The notes beneath the pieces are model-generated. The model ran no database searches. It was given only the letters and a program-made list of their open reading frames with translations, and was not told where the DNA came from. 64,000 nucleotides of DNA from NCBI GenBank assembly GCA_037783545.1, contig JBBELK010000298.1:2356001-2420000 (forward strand), written 5' to 3'. Position numbers and translations under genes: made by a program. This document shows positions 47,938-59,852 of this stretch, piece after piece. The first letter of the stretch is position 1. Each line of letters begins with the position of its first letter. This DNA is from Henricia sp. BOLD:AAB3569. Its lineage: Eukaryota > Echinodermata > Asteroidea > Spinulosida > Echinasteridae.

Positions 47938-48618
47938 TACACATTACTGACCGATTAAAATATGCTACATCTCTTACCCTTTTGTATCTTTTGGTGGGAG
48001 TATAATTTGCATTTTTTGTTTAGCCGTACAAAAACTGCTGACATTATCCCTGTGGTTTCCCAGCATTGGCAAAGTTGCTTTGGAACAAAATGTCACATTT
48101 GAAGTGGAGAAATGTTGTCTGTTAGTTGTACAGGGCCCATGGCATGCTAAATAACTTTATGCCTAGTCGTTGCTGCATATAACGGATTACTTGTTCAGCA
48201 AGACATTACTATTGTTCGTTTTGATGTAAAATCAAAAAAAGGTAGCCTTTTTCAACTTTGAAGATTTCATTGCAGTAAATCACAGAAAGAGGGCGCTGTT
48301 TGGGGTGCATCACTTCAGGAAGACAGAAAAAAAAGTAAAGAAAAAAAACATAAGACTTCAAGCTGGAATTGTGGCAAATTGCTGGAGTTTTCACCCCCAG
48401 TTTTGTCATCGCTTACAACTAGCAACATGTAAAACGAACTCAAACAGCCATGGATTACAAAAGTTTCATAAAGTTTGAGAAAAAAGTGGAATCTTTTGTG
48501 CACAGTTGAATGTGAATTTCCTGTGTTCGCCTCTTGTGACATCACAACCTTGGTCATGAATATGCATATTAACATTAGCATAAAAGCTAAGAACCTTTGG
48601 TTTTTTATTACTCCACAG

Positions 48619-48735
48619 GATGTGCAGACAAATGGTCTAGGAACCATCAGGTACCAGTCTATTGAAGATACAAACAAGGCCTTACGGAAAAAGTGTGCCA
48701 AGCTCGAGAAATCACACGAAGGGGCTAAATTTGCG
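48619..48735 (+). CDS. RIMBP: RIMBP exon 8, coiled-coil block 4
   Basis: The acceptor is TTTATTACTCCACAG ending at 48618 and the donor is GTAAGTAAA at 48736, both good; 39 codons, phase 0. The product begins DVQTNGLGTIRYQSIEDTNK and continues LRKKCAKLEKSHEGAKFA. The Lys/Cys/Glu-rich helix fits the LSKKRKKCESLEQEA-like segment that follows block 3 in TSPOAP1. The match is shorter than for exons 5 and 6. A TIR element begins about 60 bases after the donor. No later RIMBP exon was recognised up to 64000. Confidence 0.7.
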
Positions 48736-48797
48736 GTAAGTAAATTATTCATTTTTGAAAAAAAATGTTCAGCAATGGTAGACCTGAGACTATAGGT

Positions 48798-49035
48798 GAG
48801 TCTTTCCACGGCCTAAAATGTAACAAGTGTCCGTCCCCGTTACGAGCGTATATTGGAAATTTGTACACAGGGTTTTTAGAAAGGCATGTTGTCACACTAT
48901 TTGTAACCCTTTTTGGGCCTAAGTTATCTCTTCAGAACAACAAACTTATTTCTTTTATTTTGAGACCAGAAAAAGGTATTTCCTCGAAAATATGGTCTGT
49001 GTTGCAAAAATGCCCCCTTTACTGTGGAAAACCCA
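48798..49035. mobile_element. family F, partial copy near exon 8 donor
   Basis: Starts GAGTCTTTCCACGGCCTAAA and ends TGCCCCCTTTACTGTGGAAA; shares the TTACGAGCGTATATTGGAAA segment. Lies about 60 bases after the exon 8 donor. Confidence 0.65.
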
Positions 49036-49817
49036 CTTCCAAGTACAAAGTCATCTGCCGCAAAATCAACAGTCGGTTAGACTTTTTTTGATCCCCGTAA
49101 TGTGGTGCCTGAAAACATCTACAGGCTTTTGACAGACGGACAGCAAAGCAAATATGACAGCCTTGATCCAACTACTTGGGCAAACAGTCTTGGCCCTACG
49201 AAATCCCTCCCCATTACCAAGGAAACGATGAATGATAGCCGTGGATGAACACAAGCATCTCGAGTGTTGACCAAAGTTTGCACAAATAAATCTGACAGCC
49301 GTGACAGATATCTGCGTTAATTGAATTGTCAGAGATTGAAATAGGATGGTCGAGAAAACTAGGTTTGTTTGAATGGCCACATAGAGTTGTTGACATAGAG
49401 TATAGATCATTTAGCCGCAGTCATACGGGACAAGTCTAGCTATCGAATGATCGGTTGCCATGGCAATGAGACCTTGATAACGGGCGAGGGAAGTGCCTGG
49501 ATGAAATCACGTCTTTATTTGCCAACAAGCGAGGGCTCACTTTCTGACACTTGTAGTTCAGTCTCGACAACCACTTGTAACCAGTTGACCTGTTTTGTCA
49601 AGCGAGGGCTCACTGCTAAAGTTCTGTTATGCCGTGACTTACTGGACGTGTTGTGATTAGATGCATGGCTTAATGCTGTCAAGCGAGGGCTCCCTTGAAA
49701 GTGTATGGTCCTTATTCTTCTCCTTGCTTATCGTGAAAGCATAATTTTTTATTTTATTTATGCAGTGCAGCACATTTATATGCAGTGCATACACTTATAT
49801 GCCAAATTTTTATGTTA

Positions 49818-50160
49818 TTCCATCAAGTTGAGCCACAGTTTGCCAGTTACTTCGAAAACATTTTGGCCCATTTTTTTTGGCCCATTTTTTTTGCCCTCGA
49901 TAACCCCATGAATAAGTAGTATTTCAGGTGTTGAAATAGATAAATTTAAAATATTTGTATTACTTGTACCAAAATCCACAAGCAGTTGTCAGCTAAATGG
50001 AATTTTGTCCAAATGCAAATGTGACAGTTGCTGTTTTTCAACAGATTGTCTTGAACCAAGTAGAATTTCAGATTATAATCCTCCAAATTCAAGTTCAAAA
50101 TGATTATTTTAGTTTAAGAACTGTGCGTTGACATCTTATTATTCAACATGAAAACTATGA
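49818..50160. mobile_element. partial relative of 44721-45321
   Basis: TATTCCATCAAGTTGAGCCA, ATAACCCCATGAATAAGTAG and the following region match the left half of that element. Confidence 0.5.
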
Positions 50161-50183
50161 AAACTTGAGTGAAAGAATTAATT

Positions 50184-50487
50184 AGGCCAAACAAAATAAA
50201 TGGTGCGTTTACGGTAACGGCCTAAAAAATATCCAGGTAGGTAGGTAGGAAAACAATTTTATTTTTTCATTTTTTTTACATTTCAGTTCATGCATTTGCG
50301 TGTTGTTCTGCAATGTTTGAAACTCACTATTTAACACTATTAAACATGTTCATGTACAAGTGTAGAAAATGTTATGTTCGTAGAAAATAGTGCTCATTTA
50401 AAATTTAAAATTAGCAATAAAAAGTTTGAGGTCGGCAATTTGGTAGGTCGGGTTACCGTAAACACACCATTTATTTTGTTTGGCCTT
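50184..50487. mobile_element. fold-back MITE, AGGCCAAACAAAATAAATGG ends
   Basis: Left TAGGCCAAACAAAATAAATG and right CATTTATTTTGTTTGGCCTT are inverted, extended by GTTTACGGTAAC/GTTACCGTAAAC. Confidence 0.75.
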
Positions 50488-53397
50488 AGTGCATTTCTTT
50501 TTTTTAAGTTTTTGAATTTGCACAACAAACATATTTCTTAATTTTGTTGGTATCCACTGATTTTGCCAACTACATGTACTTTCTATGGAAACATTCAGTC
50601 CAGCAGCCCTGCACTCATGCTTAGATAACATTTTAGAAAGGCCCACTTTCTGAGCCCCACACATTCTAATTAACTGAAAACAGTTACATGTAAGAGAGGG
50701 GACAATCCATATAACCAGCATTAACTATCAAACACCTGTGACATTATTGATACAGTTGGAATTTCCCATTATTCAACTATGTGTATCGATAAACTGAGTG
50801 CTTTATCAGGCATGAGAATCTTCCGGATTTATCAGGATTTCCGGATTTTTTACCTCCAAATATGTGGTCTCCGAGTTCAATGTGAATTTGAATTAAAAAT
50901 GGGGGGGTGGGGGGTATGTTGTATATGGGTATTATAACGAAGAAAATGTAAAAAAGTGAGTGAAAATGAAACTTCTGTCACCCGATGATTCTTGTGTTTA
51001 CAGCGTGTCCGTGTCAATTCTTTCCCCGACTCCGTCCCCCGACATTTCCCGCACCCCCTTGTTGCACGCACGGTACGTACCGGTGTCGCATTGATATCCA
51101 ACTCCTGTGAAAATCGGAGCCCTTTTCCCTATTATTGGTTAATCTGCCTCATGTGACCAGTCACTGTCATAATTATCGTATCACGTATGCGCAATACTAG
51201 CCCGAATGCTTCTGGCAAGTTCGATTCACGACTAGAGTCAACCACTGGTACATGGTCAAACGTTATTCCTGGCAACGTGCAGGTTTAAACGATGGGTACC
51301 AGTGACCAGAGCAACCGTGTCCTGTGCGCTGGTTCCAAATGGTCGGCGACCAGACACGACTAACAATCGTTGACTAGACTGCGTTCGGTTGCATATAGTC
51401 GAACTATGATCGTGAATCGCAATGCCATTACGTTTCCATACAGAGCTAGAGGGCCAATGATAACCCGGATGTATCGCTGGGAAACATCCATTATTAGAGT
51501 AGGGATGCAGTTCCCGCCCAGCAGGCTTGATCAATGCACGCTTCTCTCTTTCCAACAGATTTTGTCAAAATATCACACTCGGTGGTAAAAAAAAAAGAAA
51601 ATGTAAAGTCCAAATCTTGTTTTCGAATAAGAATATTATTTTGCATGGTTTAAAACGACACCGGAATAAGGTTTCGACCCCTTGAGCAATTGATTCGGTC
51701 CAGGTATATGATAACGTGTACGTTTACGATACGTGTTGGTGTGTGTGCATATGACATGTGCGAGTGTGCGAACTTGGGATATAAAAATGGCGCTCAAAGT
51801 TTCTTACGTACAGCGAGGTTCCTGTGATGTAAAACAAATCGACAAAACTGTAAAAAACAAGTGGAACTGGAATTGGTGCGACAAAGTCTTGCTTGCAGGT
51901 TCTCAAGACCAACATTTGATAGGTGATTGCTTTCGTAAGCATTTTGCGAATGTTGTTGTGTCACCGTCAGATATGGAACCTCTGGTTGTACAGCCTTGCA
52001 TAAAATATCTCCTCTGAAATTTAAGGACAAATTTACCTTAAACAAAGCCACCCGCCTCCCCACAGATATGCTCTAAAATGCATCAGAGAGCTTTTAAAGT
52101 TCAAAATTTTTCGGGGCCCTTAAGCGGGCCCCGAACCCCACGCCGTGGCTTCGCAGGTTTTTTAAATACAAATATTTTTTCCTGCTTTTTAACAAAACTC
52201 CATTCTCATGCCTGCTTTATACAGACAGAGTACATGTATACTTGTACAAAGCATATTGCACGTATGTGGGATTTGCAAAAAAGCATCAACTATGGATGTT
52301 TATATGATGGGTCCTCTCTTGCAGTGGGATAAAAAATTTCCGGTAAGACTTTACATTAGTCTGTAAATGACCTTAAGAAAACCTGACTGGATGTGGGAAT
52401 TAAAATACAATCCATGTTCATTTAGGCCATGTCCGAATTGCGTGTTTATTTGATGTACATCTTGAAATTACGCACGAGTTAATAGCAGGTGCTAGTTGGC
52501 CGGCTTATTAATCATTTTCCATACATGCGCATCACAGATTTGAATTGTGGAGGTTAGAAGATTGTTGGGTTTATATAAACAAAATTCTCCCTCTCTAAAA
52601 AATATTCACACCGAAACTACCAAACCTACCAAACTGCAAGACCTGTAATATAAACTTGCAGGAAAATTCATGTTCCGAGTTTTTCTCAAAAGACTTTGTT
52701 AGGGTTAGAACACGAGGCCACTAGTTGTACAGCGAATACAAATATTATGCAATTAGGCCAAAAGATAGACGATAAAAATCAGCACGTCTAAACTTAAAGT
52801 TCTGTGCATACAATAAATAACATATTAATGTAGGACTCTGTGGTATTTATAAACACATTTTATTACAATTACAAATTTATAACGGATCACTGCTATCGAT
52901 CAATGTACAGCACCCCTGCATGGTATTATAATTACGCTTACTTTACCAAATGGGAAAAAATCAATGGCCATAGACCGAGTGTGAATTTAAATGTGAGGCG
53001 CACTTAGACCTCCCCTTTCAGGGGAGGGAGGATGGAGGGAATTTTAAAGCCAATTTGCAAGAAATTATGTATTTCTCAGAATATTTTTGCCACACTACTG
53101 TTGTTACTCGAGGCACACATTTTAAACTTGATTCATCTGTTTCCTCCAAGGGGGATTTTTTTTTCTTGGGAAATGTACATGTAGGCTACAACCATTTTCG
53201 CTGGTCTCACACAGTGCCATTTTTTGAGAATTTCAAGTGGGAATTAGGGCCTATTTTCACCCCCGCCCGCGTTGTCCTGGGGCCACCTTTGAGATTTGGT
53301 CTAGTGGGAAAAGGCCTTCTGAGGGCGCATGCTAGCCAACTTGGCCAGCATGCCCTCTTAAATTTCACAAGGCTTGTATTTATACTAATAACCAGTG

Positions 53398-53881
53398 GTC
53401 AATTTCATAAAAACATGTTACGCTTAATCAAATATTTTGGATTAAGCATGGCACGAAAATTCACTCAAGCAAGGGCCTATTTCATAAAGATTGTTGTTCT
53501 AAGCGCGCGTAGAGAGTGGGTACGGTGCGCAACGCCGTCGTCTGTTTTGTTCAAACGCGTTCACCGTCTGCTTTCAAAAGTCAACGTCATCGGTAATCAT
53601 CGGTAATGTTTCTATTTTTGAATGATTATCACTACCACAGCCTTTGCCTTTTGCTAACTGGAATATTTAACAACAGCTGAAAGTTGGAATATGTGTCTCA
53701 AATTTTGCCGAGTATGGCGAAGAAAAAAGATGGTGTTAGCTAATGCAAGTAAGCAAAAAATCGGTAGGTTAGCATGCCGTTTGGTTTGCTAGTGCTTAAA
53801 CAGTTCTATGAAATGGAGAGAGCGCTGCTTAATCAGAAATCGGGTGCTAACATGTTTTATGAAATTGACCCCTGGTACAAA
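53398..53881. mobile_element. fold-back with (G)GTCAATTTCATAAAAACATG ends
   Basis: The left arm is inverted at the right as CATGTTTTATGAAATTGACC. An inner GGCCTATTTCATAAAGATT piece suggests nesting. Confidence 0.55.
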
Positions 53882-54486
53882 TTTGGAACAAAGTTGGCTA
53901 TGGTGTCCCTCCAGTTGGCCTCAGTGCTCTTTGAAATTCGGACAAAATCAAGTCTGGCGTGATGACCTTATTTTCGTAAGATCGAGGCCTACCGCAAAGC
54001 ATCGGGTGCCTCATATTCTCACCGAAACCTCCCCAAATGCCAATGGTGAAATTGCCACTAGTAACAATTTGAAAAAAAACTAGGCTAGTATGTTGACGGA
54101 CAAATCTAAAGTAAATGGAAACCAGGGCTTTGCTGGAGTTAAATTTCCCCTGGGCAGTAGGCCAAACATAACCCGCAAATTGATCCATCTTTTTCACCTT
54201 TTCTCTGGCCAACTGTGGTTATTTAAGGTATCGGGAGAATTTGTTGTTCGCTAACATTAGCAAATATTATTGTTCAAGGATCCAAAAATGTGTTATTGCT
54301 GAAATACGCAACTTGTATTATTTGCATTGTCTGCCAATTGCAAGTAACGACAGTATTTTATTTGGTGTCTAATCACCATGAAAATGAAGTAACCAAAACA
54401 TGAGATGAGAAAGAAATCACATGGGCAATTCCACGGTTAGTAACGCTACATATTTAGCAATTTACTGGAGTTCTTTCCTCTGTGTT

Positions 54487-55063
54487 ATATGAGTCATTCC
54501 ATAAAAATGGGACACAGTGTCCCCCTTACGTCGTGACACTTCTGGAGTTGATTTTTTGTGATTACCTGACTTCAGAGAACGATTACCCTCGGCATATAAA
54601 GAATATATGACCTCATCAATCGAACGCCACCTTTATCTGTTGATACTACCCAAAACATAACGAGAATGATTTTAAAAAACTAGTACGATCTTCTAAATGA
54701 AAGCGTGACATTTTGAAACTTTTGCTCAAAATGTAACAAATTTCGCTTATAATGTAATTTGAATCGATAAAGTTCTACAGCTGGGTAAAATCAACTACCT
54801 TTTCCAGAAAGAAACTGGTCAAAAAGACTTGACATGTAATCGCATGAGTTGAAAAAATGCCTTGCAGTCCCCTTACGTCGTGAAAATATTTCTTGAATAT
54901 TTGATACAAAGACATGTCTAACTGTTTGTAAATTTTAAGAAATATTCTACATTATTTAGAAATTGCACAGAAATTTCTTTAAACAATTATGTTGAAAAGG
55001 CGATTTTTACAAATGCATCAAAATGTCACACTTTGGCTCCTGTTTTTATAGAAAGACCCATAT
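54487..55063. mobile_element. relative of 44721-45321
   Basis: TATGAGTCATTCCATAAAAA at the left and TTTATAGAAAGACCCATAT at the right; shares AAAATGTCACACTTTGG near the right end. Confidence 0.55.
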
Positions 55064-56930
55064 CAACACGCAAGCCTGTCGATTCTCCATTTTGGTACCA
55101 TCAATGCATCTCACCAACATCTACTGGACAGTAATAACTAAAGTCATTTAGCCCCAGTTTGTGAATAGTAATAACCAATTTAATCTCGGTTAGCAATGTT
55201 ACAAAAATAGGAAAAAAATGCATGTCTTCAAACAAAACGTTTCCTCAAATGGGACACAACTGAAACAGACTATCATAGTTCTTTCATTGCATGTTTACTG
55301 GCGTGTGCTTCTGTGTATTAGAAGTCACACCTACTCTGTTTAATAAATTAATAGATTATAAAGAAAAACAAGAATCTAAACCATTAGCAAATTTGTATTA
55401 GTCGACATGGGAAATCTTGCACAAAAGTATTCCCTGTTTGAGCCTTGCGTTGAAAAGGTCGATTTTCATATTTTGAAAATTAAAAAAAGGCAATTTTTGC
55501 ATCTCATGTTATTTTAATTCCTTGCAGAAAAGGCTCATGGGGAAACATTCAGGGACAAGATCTTTTACTAATTCCCCTGGAGAATTGGCCAGAACATTTT
55601 CAAAATTGACACGGAGTAATATTTTTTTTGTCATGTCTTTGGCATTGTTAGGGAAATTTAATTTAAGATGAGAAAAAAATTGATAAAGTCGAAGGTAGGG
55701 TTACTCGAGGTCACTCCAGAAGCCACACTGTCTGCATTTTTTCAAATAAAAATTGTTGCTTGTGGTACAAATCTAATTTTCCAATAAACTTTGGTACTGT
55801 ACTGATAAGCTTTGCGATGCCAGATTTTGCACCCCCCCAAACAAATCTGAACTTTTCTTTTTTAACTGCTCCAACTCAATCTATACATTTAATTTGTATT
55901 TTCTTTCAGGCATTAAAGGGACACACCGGCTTACTTTTTACATAATGTAGCGATCTAGCATCCTTGACAATAATTTTTCGATGGTTGTAGTAATTTGTTT
56001 GTTCAAAATGTCACGTCATTACGTAATGTTGGACTATACGCTTTACCAGCCGTAGCGATGTACATGTACGTATGTATCATCATGTGTTTGTAAATAAAGG
56101 TGGCATGCGATATGGGTCGACAAGTGTTTAACCTCGTTCCCTTGTTTTCCCTGACTCAACACACCTTGCATGATCGCCCCCCAGGTCAGCGCTGACTCGA
56201 GGAAGCAACTCGAACGCAACTAGTTGGTTTCTCCAACGTCCGCAATATGCCGTTTTTTTCTGACAGATTATCTTGTCCATATCAACACCCAGAAACCCTT
56301 CTTATGAAATCTGTTGGCAGTTTTGTGTATAATTGGAAAATACGGTATGTACATAGTGTTTGTTGGACATTTTCCAACAAGAAGAGTAACCAACTGCGAA
56401 TGACAAGCAACTCGCACTTTGCGCTGGTTTCTACGGCTGGAAATAAAACTAACTCTAAGACCACATGATTTATCCAAACCAGAAATCTGGTTCGGATAAA
56501 TCACGTGACCTTGATTTTTTGAAAAATGCAAACAAACGGCAAAATTTGTCTATTTTGGAAAGACTTTCAGAATCACGTATGGGTCTATTTCGAGCCCAAA
56601 ATAGCCCAACAAAGCCGGTATGGCCTTTTTAAATTATGCATAATTTACAGTGTGTGTAATGAGTTTGTTTTGCATTCTCAAGGACCACTCTGATATTTCT
56701 TCTGGGTATCGAGGAAGTGCCAAACTCCTAATTTGAAGACACTTGAATTAGCTTATGTGACGTTAGCCTCTAGCATGCAGAAACGAAACTTGGCTTGCAA
56801 AGACACTTTGGGCATTCATCCCCTTGAATTTTAAAGAAGCATAATTTGGTTTTGAAATGGGGCATGTATTTTTGATTGAAATAACTGGGCCAATGACTAA
56901 TTCTGTATGATTTCAATTTGAAGTGTATTA

Positions 56931-57110
56931 CCATAGCCAAGTGGTTTGGTATTATTTACTTCAAGACCTTTATCAGACTACAGTTTGTGGTTTCAGTTTT
57001 AGCCAATCGGTAGTGTGTGTGTGTGCCCTTGGGCAAGGCACTTTTGCCATAAATTGCCTCTATCCACCCAGGAGTAAATGGGAAGTTGTGAGGGGAGAGA
57101 ATCGAACCGG
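56931..57110 (+). repeat. SINE-like fragment
   Basis: CCATAGCCAAGTGGTTTGG resembles the A box, followed by GCCCTTGGGCAAGGCACTTT; decayed. Confidence 0.45.
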
Positions 57111-57339
57111 CAAAGGTGGATACAGACCCAGCATTTTTATTTTGACCGCAAAACTGAACATTTGCCGTGTTTAAACTCGCCTTCAACTCGCCTTCAGAAA
57201 CCGCAAAAGTCACCACTAGTTATGACTGCAGCGCATGCGTGAGCTTTTAGGTGTTGCGACACTAGTGCCAGATTGGTCAATTAAATCTGCTACACGGCAA
57301 GTACCGCCCCAAGGACACTCAAATTGCCGAATCTGTATT

Positions 57340-57480
57340 CGGGTAGCGTTTACACTACAAGCGACCCGGGTCTAATCTGCCTTTTTCAATTCACCTTTTG
57401 CAATTACACTTAGTGCCTACCCGGCTTCAACTCCCCTTTTTGGAAATTGCAAAGGCGAATCGAGTGTAAACGGGCCTTAT
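57340..57480. repeat. fold-back-like repeat with GTTTACACTAC
   Basis: GGGTAGCGTTTACACTACAA and GAGTGTAAACGGGCC face each other. AATCTGTATTCG just before is shared, reversed, with 25215-25235. Confidence 0.4.
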
Positions 57481-57767
57481 GTTGTTTTAATACCCTGTAG
57501 GAAGCTCAGGGTTAAAATAGGCCTAAAGTTATACTGAGATCACCCCAGTCTTAATTTTTGTCTAAATTGCAAGGAAATTCCTGAAATGTCCAGTTCAGGA
57601 AATATCTTTTAAATTGCCCTCTATTTAGCAAATTTTACAAACCATTCTGTTAGTACCTTAACCCAGCATCAGACAGTCGCGTAATTCCACCATGCTTCAA
57701 TTGGCGTCGGAGAATGTAACATGAATGGACAGAATTAGGTTGTGACAAGAGCTGCTCTCACCCAACA

Positions 57768-57816
57768 CCCCAACCTCCCCCCTCCCCCTCCCCCTCCCCC
57801 CCCCCCCCCCCCCCCA
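57768..57816 (+). repeat. C-rich tract
   Basis: CCTCCCCC repeats followed by an uninterrupted C run. Confidence 0.8.
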
Positions 57817-58044
57817 CCACTTCTTTAGTCATCGTGCCTGGCCCAGAACAAGCGGTATCCATTTTTCTTGTGGCAGAACTGATTCACACATGCAAAATGA
57901 TGATTATCAGAAAGATGTGATAAAATTGTCAAATGCAAAGGTGTAATTTGGGAAGCTTTTTGTGCGAGGCGAGTGTCCCACGGCAAAATACTCTTTTTGG
58001 ATTTTAAATGTTGGCATCTCAGGTTAATCAGTAGTGTGTACAAA

Positions 58045-58306
58045 TTTCCAATATACTCTCGTAACCGGGACGGACACTTGTGTTACATTTTAGGCCGTCC
58101 CGGTTATGAGCGTATATTGGAAATTTTTACACAGGGTTTTTAGAAAGGCATATTGTCATCACACTATTTGTAACCCTTTTTTGGGCCTAATTTATCTCTT
58201 CAGAACAACTGAAACTTATTTCTTTTATTTTTGAGACCAGACAAATGTATTTTCTGGAAAATTGGTCTGTGTTCCCAAAATGCCCTTTTTACCGTGGAAA
58301 GACTCG
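58045..58306. mobile_element. family F, partial copy
   Basis: Contains the CGTAACCGGGACGGACAC hairpin, GCGTATATTGGAAATTTT and the right end ACCGTGGAAAGACTC. Confidence 0.6.
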
Positions 58307-58942
58307 CATCCAAATTGGAGATTGCATTTTTGGGGGGTTTTCTTCCAAATTTTTATCAATTTTCTTAGAGAGGTATTTGACATGATTGTTAGGTTAGAAT
58401 GAAATTCATTTTCTGGAAAAATCTGAACAATCTCCTTTAAATCAAACATACAAATGGAGTGTTTGATCATCGATGCCTTCAGCACACAATCGCGTTTCAC
58501 TCATCGCTCCTGGTGATGAATGTTCAGGTTGAAATTAATTTGCCAATCGGGGTGCTTCGCTGGGACCCGACATGACAAAACGCAAACAAATCTGGCATTT
58601 TTATTACTCCCTTTTCATTTTTACATTGTGGTGACATTGAAACCTACATAAAAAGGATGTCACCCTGTATTCTATGGAGCTACTAATATTTCCTGCTTGG
58701 ACAAATCCGCTTGGCCATCAGATATAGAAAGACTAACAATACACGTGGACCATGAAATACCACTGAACCAAGGTTAAAAGCAAGTGGTCTATGTACATGT
58801 ATGTGGCAGTGTTGTCACTATCTGTTGCGTGCGTGTGGTCGTGGGTGTTCATCCCAGCTGGGTCGGCCTACTGAGTCAGTCTTTCTCTAGTGGACGCTAA
58901 CAATAGCATGTTGTTTGTGGATTGTCTCATTTAACGGTCATT

Positions 58943-58972
58943 ATGGCGAGTGTGAAAAACTTCGACAATGCG
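58943..58972 (+). CDS. candidate 10-codon first exon, copy 1 of a tandem pair
   Basis: The ATG at 58943 has A at -3 and G at +4, with in-frame TAG and TAA codons upstream, and encodes MASVKNFDNA before a donor GTAGGC at 58973. The sequence lies in copy 1 of a tandem duplication (58811-59500). Copy 2 keeps the ATG, the frame and the donor; of three differences inside the ten codons, two are silent. That pattern suggests selection, but the exon is very short. Its phase 0 end matches the acceptors of all RIMBP exons, so it could start a shorter RIMBP isoform, or a different downstream gene. No cDNA evidence is available here. Confidence 0.35.
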
Positions 58973-58997
58973 GTAGGCCATTCAAAAATCTGTGTTA

Positions 58998-59351
58998 GAG
59001 CAATTCTGGAAATTCAGATTTACACCTCGGAGATTTTGAGGGCCTGTAATGCTTCACGTATTCAAGTTGTTTGATTTTAAACACATGTTCTTCAAGCATC
59101 ATTGATGGAAGTGTAATTCCTGAAAAGCTGATCGTAATGTCATTCTCAATATGCGTGGTACATCAAAAAATATCTCGGTTTCGGACGTACTTTTTGAGTA
59201 CTTTTTGGCATTGCAATCACTTTTTCAGGAAGTACACTTCCATCAATGATGCTTGAAGAACATGTGTTTAAAATCAAACAACTTGAATACGTGAAGCATT
59301 ACAAGCCTTCAAAGTCTCTGAGGTGTAAATTTGAATTTCCGGAATTGCCCA
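58998..59351. mobile_element. PIF/Harbinger-like MITE with TTA duplication (354 bp)
   Basis: About 125-base arms starting GAGCAATTCTGGAAATTCAG, flanked by TTA (58995-58997, 59352-59354). Copy 2 of the duplication shows the empty site TGTGTTAATG. Relative at 10752-11070. Confidence 0.8.
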
Positions 59352-59627
59352 TTAATGTTCCTACTTGTTTATATTGCGTGTTGACCTAATTACCTAGTTG
59401 TAATGCTTGCTTTAATAATTGACAGAGTTATTACTTCCTCCATGCTTCGTTGAATAGGGTTTCATGATTGTTGCTAGTATAATGTTTAGCTTCTGTACGT
59501 GTTGTCACTACCCGGTATCTGTTGTGTGTGTGTTCATCCCAGCTGGGCCAGCCTACTGAGTTATTCTTTGTGTAGTGGACGCTAACAATAGCATGTTGTT
59601 CGTGGATTGTCTCATTTAACGGTCATT

Positions 59628-59657
59628 ATGGCAAGTGTGAAAAGCTTCGACAACGCG
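59628..59657 (+). CDS. candidate 10-codon first exon, copy 2 of a tandem pair
   Basis: This copy encodes MASVKSFDNA from an ATG at 59628 and is followed by the donor GTAGGC at 59658. The context (A at -3, G at +4, upstream in-frame stops) is the same as in copy 1. It differs from copy 1 by one replacement (Asn to Ser) and two silent changes. Unlike copy 1, the intron sequence just downstream is not interrupted by the 354-bp element. Whether either copy is transcribed cannot be told from sequence. It could also be a chance ORF in a duplicated non-coding segment. Confidence 0.35.
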
Positions 59658-59852
59658 GTAGGCCATTCAGAAATCTGTGTTAATGTTCCTACTTGTTTAT
59701 ATTGCGTGTTGACCTAATTGCCTAGTTGTAATGCTTGCTTGATTGATGGAGTACGTAATTACTTCCTCCATGCTTCGTTGAATAGGATTTCATGTTTGTT
59801 GTTGTAATGTTTAGCTTCTGTATGTGTTTGATGCTGAAATTGCATTCCTACC

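Larger units (their letters stand above)
14373..48618 (+). other. intron 7, 34 kb
   Basis: No exon with the phase and coding character of the gene was recognised between exons 7 and 8, although a small cassette exon could be missed. The intron is a mosaic of elements listed separately. Larger stretches with nothing recognised are 15108-15617, 15890-16430, 17746-18700, 22310-22990, 23760-24017, 27780-28540, 29210-30118, 31285-32540, 37240-38258, 40550-41447 and 45960-47007. Confidence 0.6.
4559..48735 (+). other. RIMBP: RIM-binding protein gene, N-terminal part (eight exons, gene continues past window)
   Basis: Joining 4559-4636, 5239-5367, 6368-7342, 8963-9136, 10593-10730, 12270-12524, 14265-14372 and 48619-48735 gives one open frame of 658 codons. 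Every junction has AG/GT borders and phase 0. From exon 5 on the product is charged coiled coil, and three blocks match recalled vertebrate TSPOAP1 (RIMBP1) in the same order: the KLKKRN/AKRLEE block, the ARQRA block and the RLQRQI block, followed by a Lys/Glu-rich block. The family scaffolds presynaptic active zones, linking RIM and voltage-gated calcium channels through SH3 domains; those domains are C-terminal and not present here. No stop codon ends exon 8, so the gene continues beyond it. The family call rests on remembered sequence, not on a search. Confidence 0.8.
58811..59830 (+). repeat. tandem duplication, two copies
   Basis: Copy 1 (58811-59500) and copy 2 (59501-59830) both start GTTGTCACTA and share TTCATCCCAGCTGGG, AGTGGACGCTAACAATAGCA, the 10-codon ORF and ACTTCCTCCATGCTTCGTTG. 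Copy 1 is longer because of the insert 58998-59351. Confidence 0.85.

Noticed and set aside
51787..52017. Small ORF beginning MALKVSYVQRG with good start context
   Set aside because: 76 codons with a WNWNWC stretch but no recognised family, no splice support and no second copy; it may be chance. Worth only an RNA check.
53055..53606. 183-codon + strand ORF, one of the longest outside the gene
   Set aside because: It runs into a fold-back element at 53398, has no recognisable motif, and its composition resembles translated non-coding DNA.
53398..53881. Simple full-length copy of the 25422-25767 element
   Set aside because: Only the ends are alike; the interior differs, so it is listed as a separate fold-back.
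55895..55945. Possible acceptor TTTCTTTCAG with following exon
   Set aside because: The frame after it is short and starts with TTAAAGGGACAC, a transposon-end-like word, rather than coiled-coil coding sequence.
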